DNA from: an uncultured Bacilli bacterium
GTDB lineage: Bacteria; Bacillota_I; Bacilli_A; RF39; UBA660
Assembly (NCBI GenBank): GCA_904502155.1
Contig: CAJGDV010000037.1
Span: forward strand, 1 to 10,259
DNA: 10,259 nucleotides
Direction: 5' to 3'
Position 1 is the stretch's first letter; every line of letters starts with the position of its first letter. Under the pieces are notes generated by a model that was not told the DNA's origin, made no database searches, and saw nothing but the letters and a program-made list of their open reading frames with translations. This document shows, piece by piece, positions 1 through 6,334 of the stretch. Position numbers and translations under genes: made by a program.

Positions 1-221
1 CCATCTTCAAAAGTAATTTTATTAGTTAATTCTTCATTTTTAATTTGTTGTAACTGACAATTTTCTTCGGCTGATTTAGCAACTTGACTAACGCTTGTTT
101 TAAACGCTCCCATTCGTGCTTCTTCTAAAATATTATTAACAGTAGGTATTGCAATAAGAGCAATAATTCCTAAAATTAAAATAACTGCTAATAATTCAAT
201 TAATGTAAAACCTTTCTTCAT
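1..221 (-). CDS. Type IV prepilin-like protein, second of a tandem pair (3' end outside the window)
   Basis: The first 73 codons are visible; the gene runs off the left edge. The protein starts MKKGFTLIELLAVILILGII, a class III (type IV pilin) signal: short basic leader, cleavage expected after Gly4, N-methylated Phe5, Glu at +5 of the mature protein, then about 20 hydrophobic residues that form the pilin N-helix. The first 28 residues are identical to those of the gene just upstream and the following region is similar (EEARMGAFK, then an EENCQ-type cysteine), so the two are tandem paralogues. Only 2 nt separate it from the stop of that gene. The ribosome binding site (AGGATG-like) lies inside the last codons of the upstream gene, so the pair is probably co-transcribed and translationally linked. 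Such proteins are processed by a prepilin peptidase and placed in the membrane or in a pilus/pseudopilus. The C-terminal domain cannot be seen, so its specific role is unknown. Confidence 0.85.
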   Translation of the reverse strand, partial: MKKGFTLIELLAVILILGIIALIAIPTVNNILEEARMGAFKTSVSQVAKSAEENCQLQQIKNEELTNKITFED

Positions 222-223
222 AT

Positions 224-1255
224 TTATTCACATCCTACTTGAGTCTCATTAAATTTAAACAACTGATAATCAGCATAAGTTTCAATTTTAAAAGTATTTA
301 TATCATCACTTGGTTCACCTTCTACAAATTCACCTGAATCAATCATAAAATTTTTGTAATTATCATCTAATGCATTATATTTAACAGTCCATTTATTTGG
401 GTACATTTCGCATGAGTATAATGCAGTTACAAGACCATAATAATTATCTGGAGTAAAATCATAAGCTAAATGACCTAGTTCAATAGTGATTTCATGGTTA
501 GTATTAAATGCTTCTCCCTCGATTAATTTTAAACTAGATGGTAAGTTAAAATATGTAACATCATTTTCATAAAATGCCCAAGCGGCAATCGTTTCTAATG
601 TATCCGGAAATACTATTGAATTTATTCTTGCATATATATAATCATCTGTAAATCCTAAGAAACCAACATAAGAAGTACTAAATGCTTGCTCACCTATATG
701 TTTAACAGTTACTCCATTAATTTTTTTAGGAATAACAACATCTGGATAATATTTTGCAGGTTTTTCCCCATTTTTCTCACCACATAAATATTCTTTTATT
801 GTTCCTGTGCTACTATCAAATACAAAACATTCGTCTGGTGTATATGCAACATTATCTTCAATATTGCAGTTTCCTTCAGATACTTTACTAATTACAATAT
901 CACCATCAGAAGAATCCTTAACAGCACAGTATCTACTATCAGCAAGCTTAAATGTACTTGCACAATCATTACTTAAATTAATAAATCCACTATCTGGACT
1001 TGTACCTTTATAATCTAAATTAATGGATGGATTACCGTTTTCAAAATTAATTTTTGTTGTTTGCGTTAAATTTTTAATTCCTTCTACCTGACAATTTTGC
1101 TCAGCAACATTCGCTATTTCATTAACTGTTGCTTTAAAAGCACCCATTCTTGCTTCTTCTATTATATTTGTAACAGTTGGTATTGCTATAAGGGCAATAA
1201 TCCCTAAAATTAAAATAACTGCCAATAATTCAATTAATGTAAAACCCTTCTTCAT
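224..1255 (-). CDS. Prepilin-like protein with BspA-type leucine-rich repeat C-terminal domain
   Basis: This 343-residue protein begins with a class III prepilin signal (GFTLIEL, cleavage after Gly4, Glu9 conserved) and one hydrophobic helix to about residue 28. Residues 30-165 form a pilin-like globular part. A BspA/LRR_5-type section spans about 171-262, with repeated VVIP..INGV.V..IG..AF, IVFPDTLETIAAWAF and LPSSLKLIEGEAF units. A unique tail ends in GCE. Eight cysteines (55, 98, 110, 130, 143, 158, 282, 342) all lie in the presumed extracellular part, so disulfides are possible. By family knowledge, prepilin peptidase cleaves the leader, and BspA repeats often mediate binding to surfaces or proteins. 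An adhesive minor pilin or surface pseudopilin is inferred, not shown. The ATG at 1255 is preceded by an AGGGTGAT ribosome binding site. An extended -10 promoter lies directly upstream. No pilus assembly ATPase or platform gene is in the window. Confidence 0.85.
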   Translation of the reverse strand: MKKGFTLIELLAVILILGIIALIAIPTVTNIIEEARMGAFKATVNEIANVAEQNCQVEGIKNLTQTTKINFENGNPSINLDYKGTSPDSGFINLSNDCASTFKLADSRYCAVKDSSDGDIVISKVSEGNCNIEDNVAYTPDECFVFDSSTGTIKEYLCGEKNGEKPAKYYPDVVIPKKINGVTVKHIGEQAFSTSYVGFLGFTDDYIYARINSIVFPDTLETIAAWAFYENDVTYFNLPSSLKLIEGEAFNTNHEITIELGHLAYDFTPDNYYGLVTALYSCEMYPNKWTVKYNALDDNYKNFMIDSGEFVEGEPSDDINTFKIETYADYQLFKFNETQVGCE

Positions 1256-1273
1256 TCTATCACCCTACTTTAA

Positions 1274-1284
1274 ATTATAACATA
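1274..1284 (-). promoter_or_regulatory. Extended -10 promoter for the prepilin pair
   Basis: The minus strand reads TATGTTATAAT, a perfect TRTGnTATAAT extended -10 with TATAAT at 1279..1274. No convincing -35 is present 16-18 nt upstream, where the alaS terminator stem lies; extended -10 promoters can work without one. The predicted start near 1267 leaves a leader of about 12 nt that is almost only ribosome binding site. The motif abuts the T-run of the alaS terminator. Confidence 0.65.
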
Positions 1285-1313
1285 AAAAAAAGAATAAGAA
1301 TATATCTTATTCT
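1284..1313 (-). terminator. Intrinsic terminator of the dNMP kinase-cmk-alaS operon
   Basis: The minus strand shows a perfect 9-bp stem, AGAATAAGA / TCTTATTCT (1313..1305 with 1299..1291), a 5-nt loop and a run of eight T (counting the last stem base). The alaS stop codon (1309..1307) and the last sense codon lie inside the 5' arm, so the terminator is partly coding. The stem is AT-rich and hence weak in GC terms, but geometry and position are right. Confidence 0.75.
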
Positions 1314-3058
1314 AATACAGCTTTTATTCTTCTAACACCTTGTGAAGAAGCTTCTTCTTTTTTAATTTTAAATGTTCCTAAGCATCCTGTAGAAGATACA
1401 TGTGGTCCTCCACATAATTCTTTTGAAACATCACCAATATAGTAAACTGTTACAACATCAGGATATCTATCTAAGAACATACATTCAGCACCTGAATTAA
1501 CAGCTTCTTCTTTTGACATTTCCTTACTTGTTACAGGAAGATCCATTTTAATCCATTCATTAACTAAATTTTCAGCTTTTGTTTTTTCTTCATCAGTAAG
1601 TTTATGATCACAAGAAAAATCGAATCTCATTCTTTCAGCTGTAATATTACTTCCTTTTTGATGTACATTTTCATCAACTACTACTTTTAAAGCAGCATTT
1701 AATAAATGTGTTGCAGTATGGTATTTAGTTTCAATTTCACCTGTAGATGCTAATCCACCTTTAAATTTTTCACTTGCTCCTGCTCTAGATTTTTCTTGAT
1801 GTTCTTTATATTTTTCATAAAAACCATTAACATCAACGTCTAGATTTCTTTCACTTGCAAGTTCAACTGTAAGTTCAATTGGGAATCCATATGTATCAAA
1901 AAGTTTAAATGCTAAATCTTTATCTAAACAATCAAATTGGTAACCATTAGTTATTTTTTCAAATTCTCTTAATCCTTTTTCAAGTGTTCTATTAAACTTA
2001 ACTTTTTCACCTTTTAATACTTCTAAAACAACATTTCTATTTTCTTTAATTTCAACATAATATTTTTCATATAAATCCATAATTGCATTAGCAATATTTG
2101 CTTCCCAATCACTATTTACATCGATTTCAAGTTTTTTAGCATGTCTAATTGCTCTTCTTATTAATCTTCTTAAAATATATCCTTGATCAGTATTAGATGG
2201 TCTAATTCCAGCAGGGTCTGCTGAAATGAATACTGCTGTTCTTATATGGTCAGCAATAATTCTCATACTAACTTCATTTCCTTCATATTTTTTATTTGAA
2301 GCTTTTTCTATTTCAGCAATAATATTTGTCCAGATGCTAGTTTTATAGTTGTCATCAACACCTTCTAAAACAGCTGTAATTCTTTCTAATCCCATTCCAG
2401 TATCTACGTTTTTCTTAGGTAATTCTGTAATGTTACCATCTTTATCTTTATTAAATTCCATAAATACGTTATTCCAAATTTCTACCCATCTTTCATCTTC
2501 TGGGTCATGTTTTTCTGGTACTGGATCTTCACTTCTCCAATAGAAAATTTCAGTATCGCCACCACATGGTCCACTTTCTCCAGCTATCCAGAAATTATCA
2601 TCAGCACCTAAATATGAAATTCTTTCATCTTTAATACCTAATTCTCTCCAAATATTAGCACTTACTTCATCTCTTGGAATATCTTTATCCCCTTCAAAAA
2701 CAGTAACAGCTAATTTTTCTACTGGAATATTTAAAACTTTAGTTAAAAATTCAAAACTAAATTCAATACTTTCTTTTTTAAAATAATCTCCTAAACTCCA
2801 GTTACCAAGCATTTCGAAGAATGTATGATGTGTTTTATCTCCTACTTCTTCTAAATCATTTGTTCTAATACATTTTTGGTAATCACATAATCTAGTTCCA
2901 TATGGATGGCTTTTCCCCATTAAGTATGGAACTAAAGGTTGCATACCTGCTGTATTAAAAAGTACTGATGGATCATTTTCAGGTACTACTGGTGCACTTG
3001 GAATTTGTTTATGTCCTTTACTTATAAAATAATCAATATATAAATCTTTAATTTTCAT
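1307..3058 (-). CDS. alaS: Alanyl-tRNA synthetase, compact form lacking the beta-barrel linker and C-Ala domain
   Basis: The enzyme charges tRNA-Ala with alanine in the cytoplasm. Visible are the class II core (FNTAGMQPLVPYL near the N-terminus; the motif 2 region RTNDLEEVGDKTHHTFFEMLGN around 65-85; GMGLER motif 3 around 221-226), the tRNA-binding helical region with LFDTYGFP near 386-393, and the editing domain with zinc motif HTATH (447, 451) and CGGPH (549, 553). At 583 residues it is far shorter than the usual roughly 870. The beta-barrel between the helical region and editing domain is reduced to about 25 residues, and the protein ends at GVRRIKAVLE, where other AlaRS proteins continue into a coiled coil and C-Ala. 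The start at 3058 is preferred: GGAGG ends 8 nt upstream of it, whereas the in-frame ATG at 3073 overlaps that site. It starts 1 nt after the cmk stop and is controlled by the alanine T-box upstream of the operon. Confidence 0.93.
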   Translation of the reverse strand: MKIKDLYIDYFISKGHKQIPSAPVVPENDPSVLFNTAGMQPLVPYLMGKSHPYGTRLCDYQKCIRTNDLEEVGDKTHHTFFEMLGNWSLGDYFKKESIEFSFEFLTKVLNIPVEKLAVTVFEGDKDIPRDEVSANIWRELGIKDERISYLGADDNFWIAGESGPCGGDTEIFYWRSEDPVPEKHDPEDERWVEIWNNVFMEFNKDKDGNITELPKKNVDTGMGLERITAVLEGVDDNYKTSIWTNIIAEIEKASNKKYEGNEVSMRIIADHIRTAVFISADPAGIRPSNTDQGYILRRLIRRAIRHAKKLEIDVNSDWEANIANAIMDLYEKYYVEIKENRNVVLEVLKGEKVKFNRTLEKGLREFEKITNGYQFDCLDKDLAFKLFDTYGFPIELTVELASERNLDVDVNGFYEKYKEHQEKSRAGASEKFKGGLASTGEIETKYHTATHLLNAALKVVVDENVHQKGSNITAERMRFDFSCDHKLTDEEKTKAENLVNEWIKMDLPVTSKEMSKEEAVNSGAECMFLDRYPDVVTVYYIGDVSKELCGGPHVSSTGCLGTFKIKKEEASSQGVRRIKAVLE

Positions 3059-3059
3059 G

Positions 3060-3716
3060 TTATTTACCTCCATTTACAATGTCAATTATAATTTTTGCAA
3101 CCTCTTCAATTGTTAAATCAGTAGAATCAATATAAACTTGCTCATCTGTTCTTGTAAGTGATCCTACTTCTTTATGCATATCATTATAATCTCTTGCTTT
3201 TATATTTTCATAAATTTCTTCATAGGTCATATCAATGCCTTTTTCTTTATTTTGTTTAAATCTTCTTTGTGCTCTTTCTTCAAGAGTTGCATCTAAATAA
3301 AATTTATAATTAGCATTAGGGAATACTACAGTTGTAATATCTCTTCCTTCTAAAATTACATCATTGTCTCCTGCTAATTTTCTTTGTAATTCAACCATAT
3401 TTTCTCTTACTTCAACAATACTAGAAATTGGTGAAACAATTTTAGTAACTTCTTTTGATCTAATATCATCTGTTACTTCTTCGCCATCTAAAAATACTCT
3501 AGCATCTTTTGTAAATTCAATGTTAATATCTTTAGATAGTTCAATAATGGCTTTTTTATCTTCTAAATTAAGTCCATTTCTTAAGGCTTTTAAAGCTACG
3601 CAACGATATGTTGCTCCTGTATCAATATTTACTAAATTACATTCTTTACTTACTATTCCTGCTATTGTTCCTTTTCCACTTCCTGCAGGACCATCTATTG
3701 CTACGATTTTATGCAT
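3060..3716 (-). CDS. cmk: Cytidylate kinase
   Basis: The 218-residue protein phosphorylates CMP and dCMP to the diphosphates with ATP, supplying CTP and dCTP for RNA, DNA and lipid synthesis. Length matches the family. It has the P-loop GPAGSGKG (9-16), DTGATYR (32-38; commonly DTGAMYR), the NMP-binding insertion around 85-112 with IRSKEVTKIVSPISS, EGRDITTVVFP (123-133; often GRDIGTVVFP), the lid region LEERAQRRF (145-153), ARDYNDM (174-180) and the IDSTDLTIEE end signature. The arginine commonly found about seven residues after the lid ARD motif appears as Lys182 here, a conservative change. The ATG at 3716 has GGAGG 8 nt upstream and overlaps the 3' end of the upstream kinase gene by 8 nt, so translational coupling is likely. 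alaS follows after 1 nt. Confidence 0.95.
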   Translation of the reverse strand: MHKIVAIDGPAGSGKGTIAGIVSKECNLVNIDTGATYRCVALKALRNGLNLEDKKAIIELSKDINIEFTKDARVFLDGEEVTDDIRSKEVTKIVSPISSIVEVRENMVELQRKLAGDNDVILEGRDITTVVFPNANYKFYLDATLEERAQRRFKQNKEKGIDMTYEEIYENIKARDYNDMHKEVGSLTRTDEQVYIDSTDLTIEEVAKIIIDIVNGGK

Positions 3717-4242
3717 TTTTTACTACCTCCATTACTTTTATTTCTAATGCTTTTAAATCACTGTTATTGTCTATTACATAGTCATAATTGTTATATTCAT
3801 CCATACCTGTTTCCGTACTATGATTTTGATATTTTTTATCTAAATTATAAATATTTCTATTTATTCTTACTGATATAACATTATCAAATTCTTTTTTAAT
3901 GCTTTCTATTTCATTTGGAAAACGGGCGTCTGTTATAACAATATAGTCATAAAAGTATGAATATACTTTTATATCTTCTATAATTCTATTAATTAGCATG
4001 TTTTCATTAATATTATTTTTAATTAGTTCAACACCTAATTGTTGTAATAATTCTCTAGGTTTAGTATCTTCAGATCCATCCCATCCACTAATATTTTTAG
4101 CATACATTTTTAAATAATCAGCGTATGCTAATAAAATTGTATTATTAGTATTTTCCTTAATAATATTAGCAGATAATGACTTACCACTTGATGCTTTACC
4201 ACTAATGATAATTATTTTTGGATTTCTATTAATAAATTCCAT
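3709..4242 (-). CDS. Deoxynucleoside monophosphate kinase-like P-loop protein
   Basis: This 177-residue protein has a Walker A motif SGKASSGKS (14-22). It resembles the dNMP kinase-like family known from phages and some bacteria: GWDGSEDTKPRELLQQLGVE (53-72) corresponds to the usual W.G.KD...R.LLQ.LG segment, VITDARFPNEIE (102-113) to the hallmark D.RF.NE motif, and NHSTETGMDEY...YVIDNN (140-160) to the H.SE...D...D.VI.N ending. Members transfer phosphate to nucleoside monophosphates; which substrate this one uses cannot be told. It is the first gene after the T-box, with AGGAGG 5 nt before the ATG, directly behind the leader terminator. It overlaps cmk by 8 nt. Pairing with cmk suggests nucleotide metabolism. 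Phage ancestry is possible, but there is no other phage gene nearby. Confidence 0.75.
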   Translation of the reverse strand: MEFINRNPKIIIISGKASSGKSLSANIIKENTNNTILLAYADYLKMYAKNISGWDGSEDTKPRELLQQLGVELIKNNINENMLINRIIEDIKVYSYFYDYIVITDARFPNEIESIKKEFDNVISVRINRNIYNLDKKYQNHSTETGMDEYNNYDYVIDNNSDLKALEIKVMEVVKNA

Positions 4243-4255
4243 CTTATCCTCCTAT

Positions 4256-4301
4256 AAAAAAAGTACCATGGCTATTCGCTAGGAACGAAAAGCCGTGGTA
4301 C
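4256..4301 (-). terminator. Regulated terminator of the T-box leader
   Basis: On the minus strand GTACCACGGCT.. (from 4301) pairs with ..AGCCATGGTAC (ending 4263) across a CCT loop, with two mismatches and one G-U pair, followed by seven T (4262..4256). It shares the UGGUACC and CGUUCCU segments with the antiterminator, so the two folds are mutually exclusive. The ribosome binding site of the first gene starts just after the T-run. It may also stop read-through from the permease gene upstream. Confidence 0.9.
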
Positions 4302-4450
4302 CATCCTAATTTTTTCTTAATTTGAATAACGGGCAAAAACCCGGCATAGTTTGCTATGCACTCTAAAGTAGCTTTCAGTATATTTAAATCTTAATTTCCA
4401 CCAAACATTAAGTCTCTATAAAATAAATTATACTTACTTTTCTTCGTCAT
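4256..4450 (-). promoter_or_regulatory. T-box riboswitch, alanine-specific (GCU specifier)
   Basis: Read on the minus strand, the leader shows the standard T-box order. Stem I begins around 4450, with an AAAGT/ACTTT basal helix (4440.. and 4369..), an AGAGACT segment near 4416 and a GGTGGAAA loop motif near 4401. The specifier loop has GAAA-GCT-A, with GCU (Ala) at 4372..4370. Small hairpins follow (GCATAG/CTATGC and GGG/CCC). The T-box core is AGGA-UGGUACC-ACG at 4307..4294, which can pair with CGU-UCCU at 4287..4281 to form the antiterminator with its 7-nt bulge. The bulge UGGU fits a tRNA ending ACCA, as tRNA-Ala does. Uncharged tRNA-Ala would favour read-through into the two kinases and alaS. 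The overlapping triplet UAC (Tyr) is the main alternative specifier, but no Tyr gene is downstream. Confidence 0.93.
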
Positions 4451-4454
4451 TGAT

Positions 4455-5594
4455 TTAATTGATATCTAATATATCATACTTTTTATCAAAAAACAAGATA
4501 ATTGCTTTAAAAGCTGCCATTAATGGTGTTGCAATAACCATTCCAACAATTCCAAAGAAATGTCCGAACACAAGTAATCCAAGCATAATTGTTATTGGAT
4601 GTAACTTTGTTGTTTTTGATAAAATGATTGGTTGTAATAAATTTCCTTCAAGTAATTGAATAATTCCAATTACAATAAGTGTTAATATACCTACTGATGT
4701 ACCTTGAGTAAACCCAATAATAACAGCTGGTATTCCACCTAAATATGGTCCTAAATATGGAATGATATTTGTAACTCCACAGAATAAACCAAATAATAAT
4801 GGTGCTTTTAATCCTACAAAATATAGTCCAATTGAAGATATAAAGAAAATAAATAAACAATCTATAAGTGAACCAGTAACAAAACTACGGCATGCTAAAT
4901 TAACATCAAATAATAATTCTCTTGTATTATTTTGAATTCTTTTAGGTAAAAAATCGATTAAAGCATCTGTATTTTCAAATCCAATAATTAAGAAGAAACC
5001 AATTACTAGACTTACGAATATTGTTCCGATTCCAGAAATTAATGAACTTATTGCTGATATTACTATATCAGGTAAACTTTGGGCAAATTTTTCACCATAT
5101 TTGCTAATTTCTCCTAATAATTCTTCTTTAATTTTCAAAAAGTCAATTGAATTTTGATAATTTAATTTTTCAAATAATTCATCAATCCAGTTTCTGATTG
5201 AATCATATGTTGTTGGTATCATTGATGCAAAATCGTTTACTTGACTATATAATGAAGGAACTAATGCTGTAAAAACAAAAGATATTAATCCTATAATAGT
5301 AAAATAAACAATAAATGTTGCTAGTACTCTTCTTACTCCTTGTTTTTGTAACCATGTTACAAGGGGATTTAAAAGCCATGCTATTATCATCCCTATAAAT
5401 AAAGGACTAACTATTGATAATATAGTTATTATTGCTGAAAAGATTTTTAATTCTTTTCCAATTCTTATAAATACAAAAATAGCAACCATAACAAGCATAA
5501 AATAAAGAACATGTAAAACTTTTTTTGATAGTTCTATAACATTGTTTAATTCTGTCATATTTATATTGTTATCATTTTTATTTTTTCTTAACAT
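4455..5594 (-). CDS. AI-2E family permease-like membrane protein
   Basis: A polytopic membrane protein of 379 residues (numbers below count from 5603; subtract 3 for this start). Hydrophobic segments lie near 33-50, 54-79, 93-115, 182-209, 243-263, 266-300, 303-318 and 336-372. A hydrophilic, helix-rich loop (about 116-180) sits between the third and fourth, as in the AI-2E/PerM family. The signature GVTNIIPYLGPYLGGIPAVIIGF (276-298) and the ending ITIMLGLLVFGHFFGIVGMVIATPL are typical. Family members have been linked to autoinducer-2 export or to Na+/H+ antiport, so the substrate cannot be inferred. The ATG at 5594 is chosen because AAAGGATG sits about 6-9 nt upstream; the in-frame ATG at 5603 touches that site directly. 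An extended -10 promoter lies just upstream. No terminator follows before the T-box leader. Confidence 0.88.
   Translation of the reverse strand: MLRKNKNDNNINMTELNNVIELSKKVLHVLYFMLVMVAIFVFIRIGKELKIFSAIITILSIVSPLFIGMIIAWLLNPLVTWLQKQGVRRVLATFIVYFTIIGLISFVFTALVPSLYSQVNDFASMIPTTYDSIRNWIDELFEKLNYQNSIDFLKIKEELLGEISKYGEKFAQSLPDIVISAISSLISGIGTIFVSLVIGFFLIIGFENTDALIDFLPKRIQNNTRELLFDVNLACRSFVTGSLIDCLFIFFISSIGLYFVGLKAPLLFGLFCGVTNIIPYLGPYLGGIPAVIIGFTQGTSVGILTLIVIGIIQLLEGNLLQPIILSKTTKLHPITIMLGLLVFGHFFGIVGMVIATPLMAAFKAIILFFDKKYDILDIN
4468..4496 (-). promoter_or_regulatory. Promoter of the T-box / dNMP kinase-cmk-alaS operon
   Basis: The minus strand has TTGTTT (4496..4491), a 17-nt spacer and TATATT (4473..4468), with an upstream TATG making it an extended -10. 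It lies inside the last codons of the permease gene. The predicted start near 4461 is about 10 nt before stem I of the T-box. Confidence 0.65.
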
Positions 5595-5617
5595 ATCTAA
5601 CATCCTTTCTATTATTA

Positions 5618-5646
5618 ATTATATCATTTTATATTATTTTAGTAAA
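5618..5646 (-). promoter_or_regulatory. Promoter of the AI-2E family permease gene
   Basis: The minus strand has TTTACT (5646..5641), a 17-nt spacer and TATAAT (5623..5618), with TG one base before the hexamer (extended -10). It begins immediately after the stop codon of the SanA-like gene. The predicted start near 5611 puts the ribosome binding site at the very 5' end of the transcript. Confidence 0.65.
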
Positions 5647-6303
5647 TTAATTTGTCACATCTCCGTTTCCTGTTATTGGTATTTCCTTTTCGTTGTTTTT
5701 CTTTTCAGCTTTTATACTTGTAGTAAAGAAAGCTTTTATTCGGGCAAAGAATTCTCTTATATCGCGTTTATTTTGGTCTTTGTATACAATTACATCAGTT
5801 GGTACTCCGTAAGCTTCTAGGCCTAGTTTTTGAGCAATATAAAGTGCTCTATATAAATGATATTCTTGCGTAACAATAACTAGTTTTTTAACTTTAAAAA
5901 TATGTTTAGCACGATATAAACTTTCATAAGTATTTATTCCATAGTGGTCCATAAAAATATCACTAGATTTAATATTATTAAAAATAGCATAGTTTTTCAT
6001 TGTTTGTACTTCGTTATAATCATCAGATCTATGATCTCCACTCATTAAAAGTCGATTGCTAACACCAGCATTATAAAGTTCAATTGATTTAAGTAGTCTA
6101 TCCTCGAGCATAGGACTTGGTGTTAAATTAGAATAAACACTAGCACCTAATACTAAAATGCAATCAACATTTTTATCTTTAGCTTCATCTATACCTATAA
6201 TATTATCACTACCTAAAGATACTATGGAAACATTTATTCCAAGGATAGATACTATAAATGTACAAATGAATATAACTGATATATATATAACTTTCTTTAC
6301 CAT
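5647..6303 (-). CDS. SanA/YdcF-family (DUF218) membrane-anchored protein
   Basis: The 218-residue protein has one N-terminal hydrophobic segment (about 4-30), then a DUF218 domain, probably outside the membrane. Visible motifs are CILVLGASVY (48-57), PSPMLEDRLLKSIELYNAG (63-80), LLMSGDHRSDDYNEVQTMKNY (85-105), DHYGINTYESLYRAKHIF (119-136), LVIVTQEYHLYRALYIAQKLG (141-161) and IREFFARIKAFF (182-193). This order matches SanA, which in E. coli affects envelope permeability and vancomycin sensitivity at high temperature; its biochemical activity is not established. The tail from about 198 is polar and lysine-rich. The ATG at 6303 has AGGAGGG 6 nt upstream. An in-frame TTG at 6324 is ruled out because it overlaps the predicted -10. 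The gene stands alone between the frr terminator and the permease promoter. Confidence 0.87.
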   Translation of the reverse strand: MVKKVIYISVIFICTFIVSILGINVSIVSLGSDNIIGIDEAKDKNVDCILVLGASVYSNLTPSPMLEDRLLKSIELYNAGVSNRLLMSGDHRSDDYNEVQTMKNYAIFNNIKSSDIFMDHYGINTYESLYRAKHIFKVKKLVIVTQEYHLYRALYIAQKLGLEAYGVPTDVIVYKDQNKRDIREFFARIKAFFTTSIKAEKKNNEKEIPITGNGDVTN

Positions 6304-6323
6304 AGCAATCCCTCCTATTAACA

Positions 6324-6334
6324 ATTATATCAAA
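6324..6334 (-). promoter_or_regulatory. Extended -10 promoter of the SanA-like gene
   Basis: The minus strand reads TTTGATATAAT, giving TGnTATAAT with TATAAT at 6329..6324. The TG comes directly at the end of the frr terminator T-run. No recognisable -35 is present. The predicted start near 6317 leaves a leader of about 14 nt, essentially the ribosome binding site. Confidence 0.6.

Noticed and set aside
1256..1306. Idea that alaS is truncated by a frameshift and C-Ala continues downstream
   Set aside because: The stop codon is inside a clean intrinsic terminator, only about 50 bp separate it from the prepilin start, and no C-Ala-like residues appear in any frame.
3059..3073. Upstream in-frame ATG for alaS giving five extra residues (MEVNN)
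   Set aside because: That ATG overlaps the GGAGG site that serves the ATG at 3058 and has no ribosome binding site of its own; MKIKDLYIDYF is also the better family start.
3364..3747. 127-codon open frame on the plus strand across cmk
   Set aside because: It is antisense to a clear cmk with full family motifs, has no ribosome binding site and no recognisable protein features.
4341..4360. Hairpin GCATAG/CTATGC as an independent terminator
   Set aside because: It lacks a T-run directly after the stem and falls where stem II/III elements of a T-box leader are expected.
4368..4370. Tyrosine specifier (UAC) in the T-box
   Set aside because: UAC overlaps GCU by one base, but GCU sits next to the GAAA and before a purine as expected, and the operon contains alaS and no tyrosine gene.
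4648..4860. 70-codon minus-strand open frame inside the permease gene
   Set aside because: It is a shifted frame within a well-matched AI-2E family coding sequence, with no start signal; no frameshift is needed to explain the permease.
5542..5820. Hydrophobic 92-codon open frame on the plus strand
   Set aside because: It spans the antisense of two genes and their promoter; the hydrophobicity comes from T-rich antisense DNA.
6304..6324. TTG start for the SanA-like protein seven codons upstream
   Set aside because: The TTG overlaps the predicted -10 element and its codons cover the AGGAGG site; the ATG at 6303 has ideal spacing.
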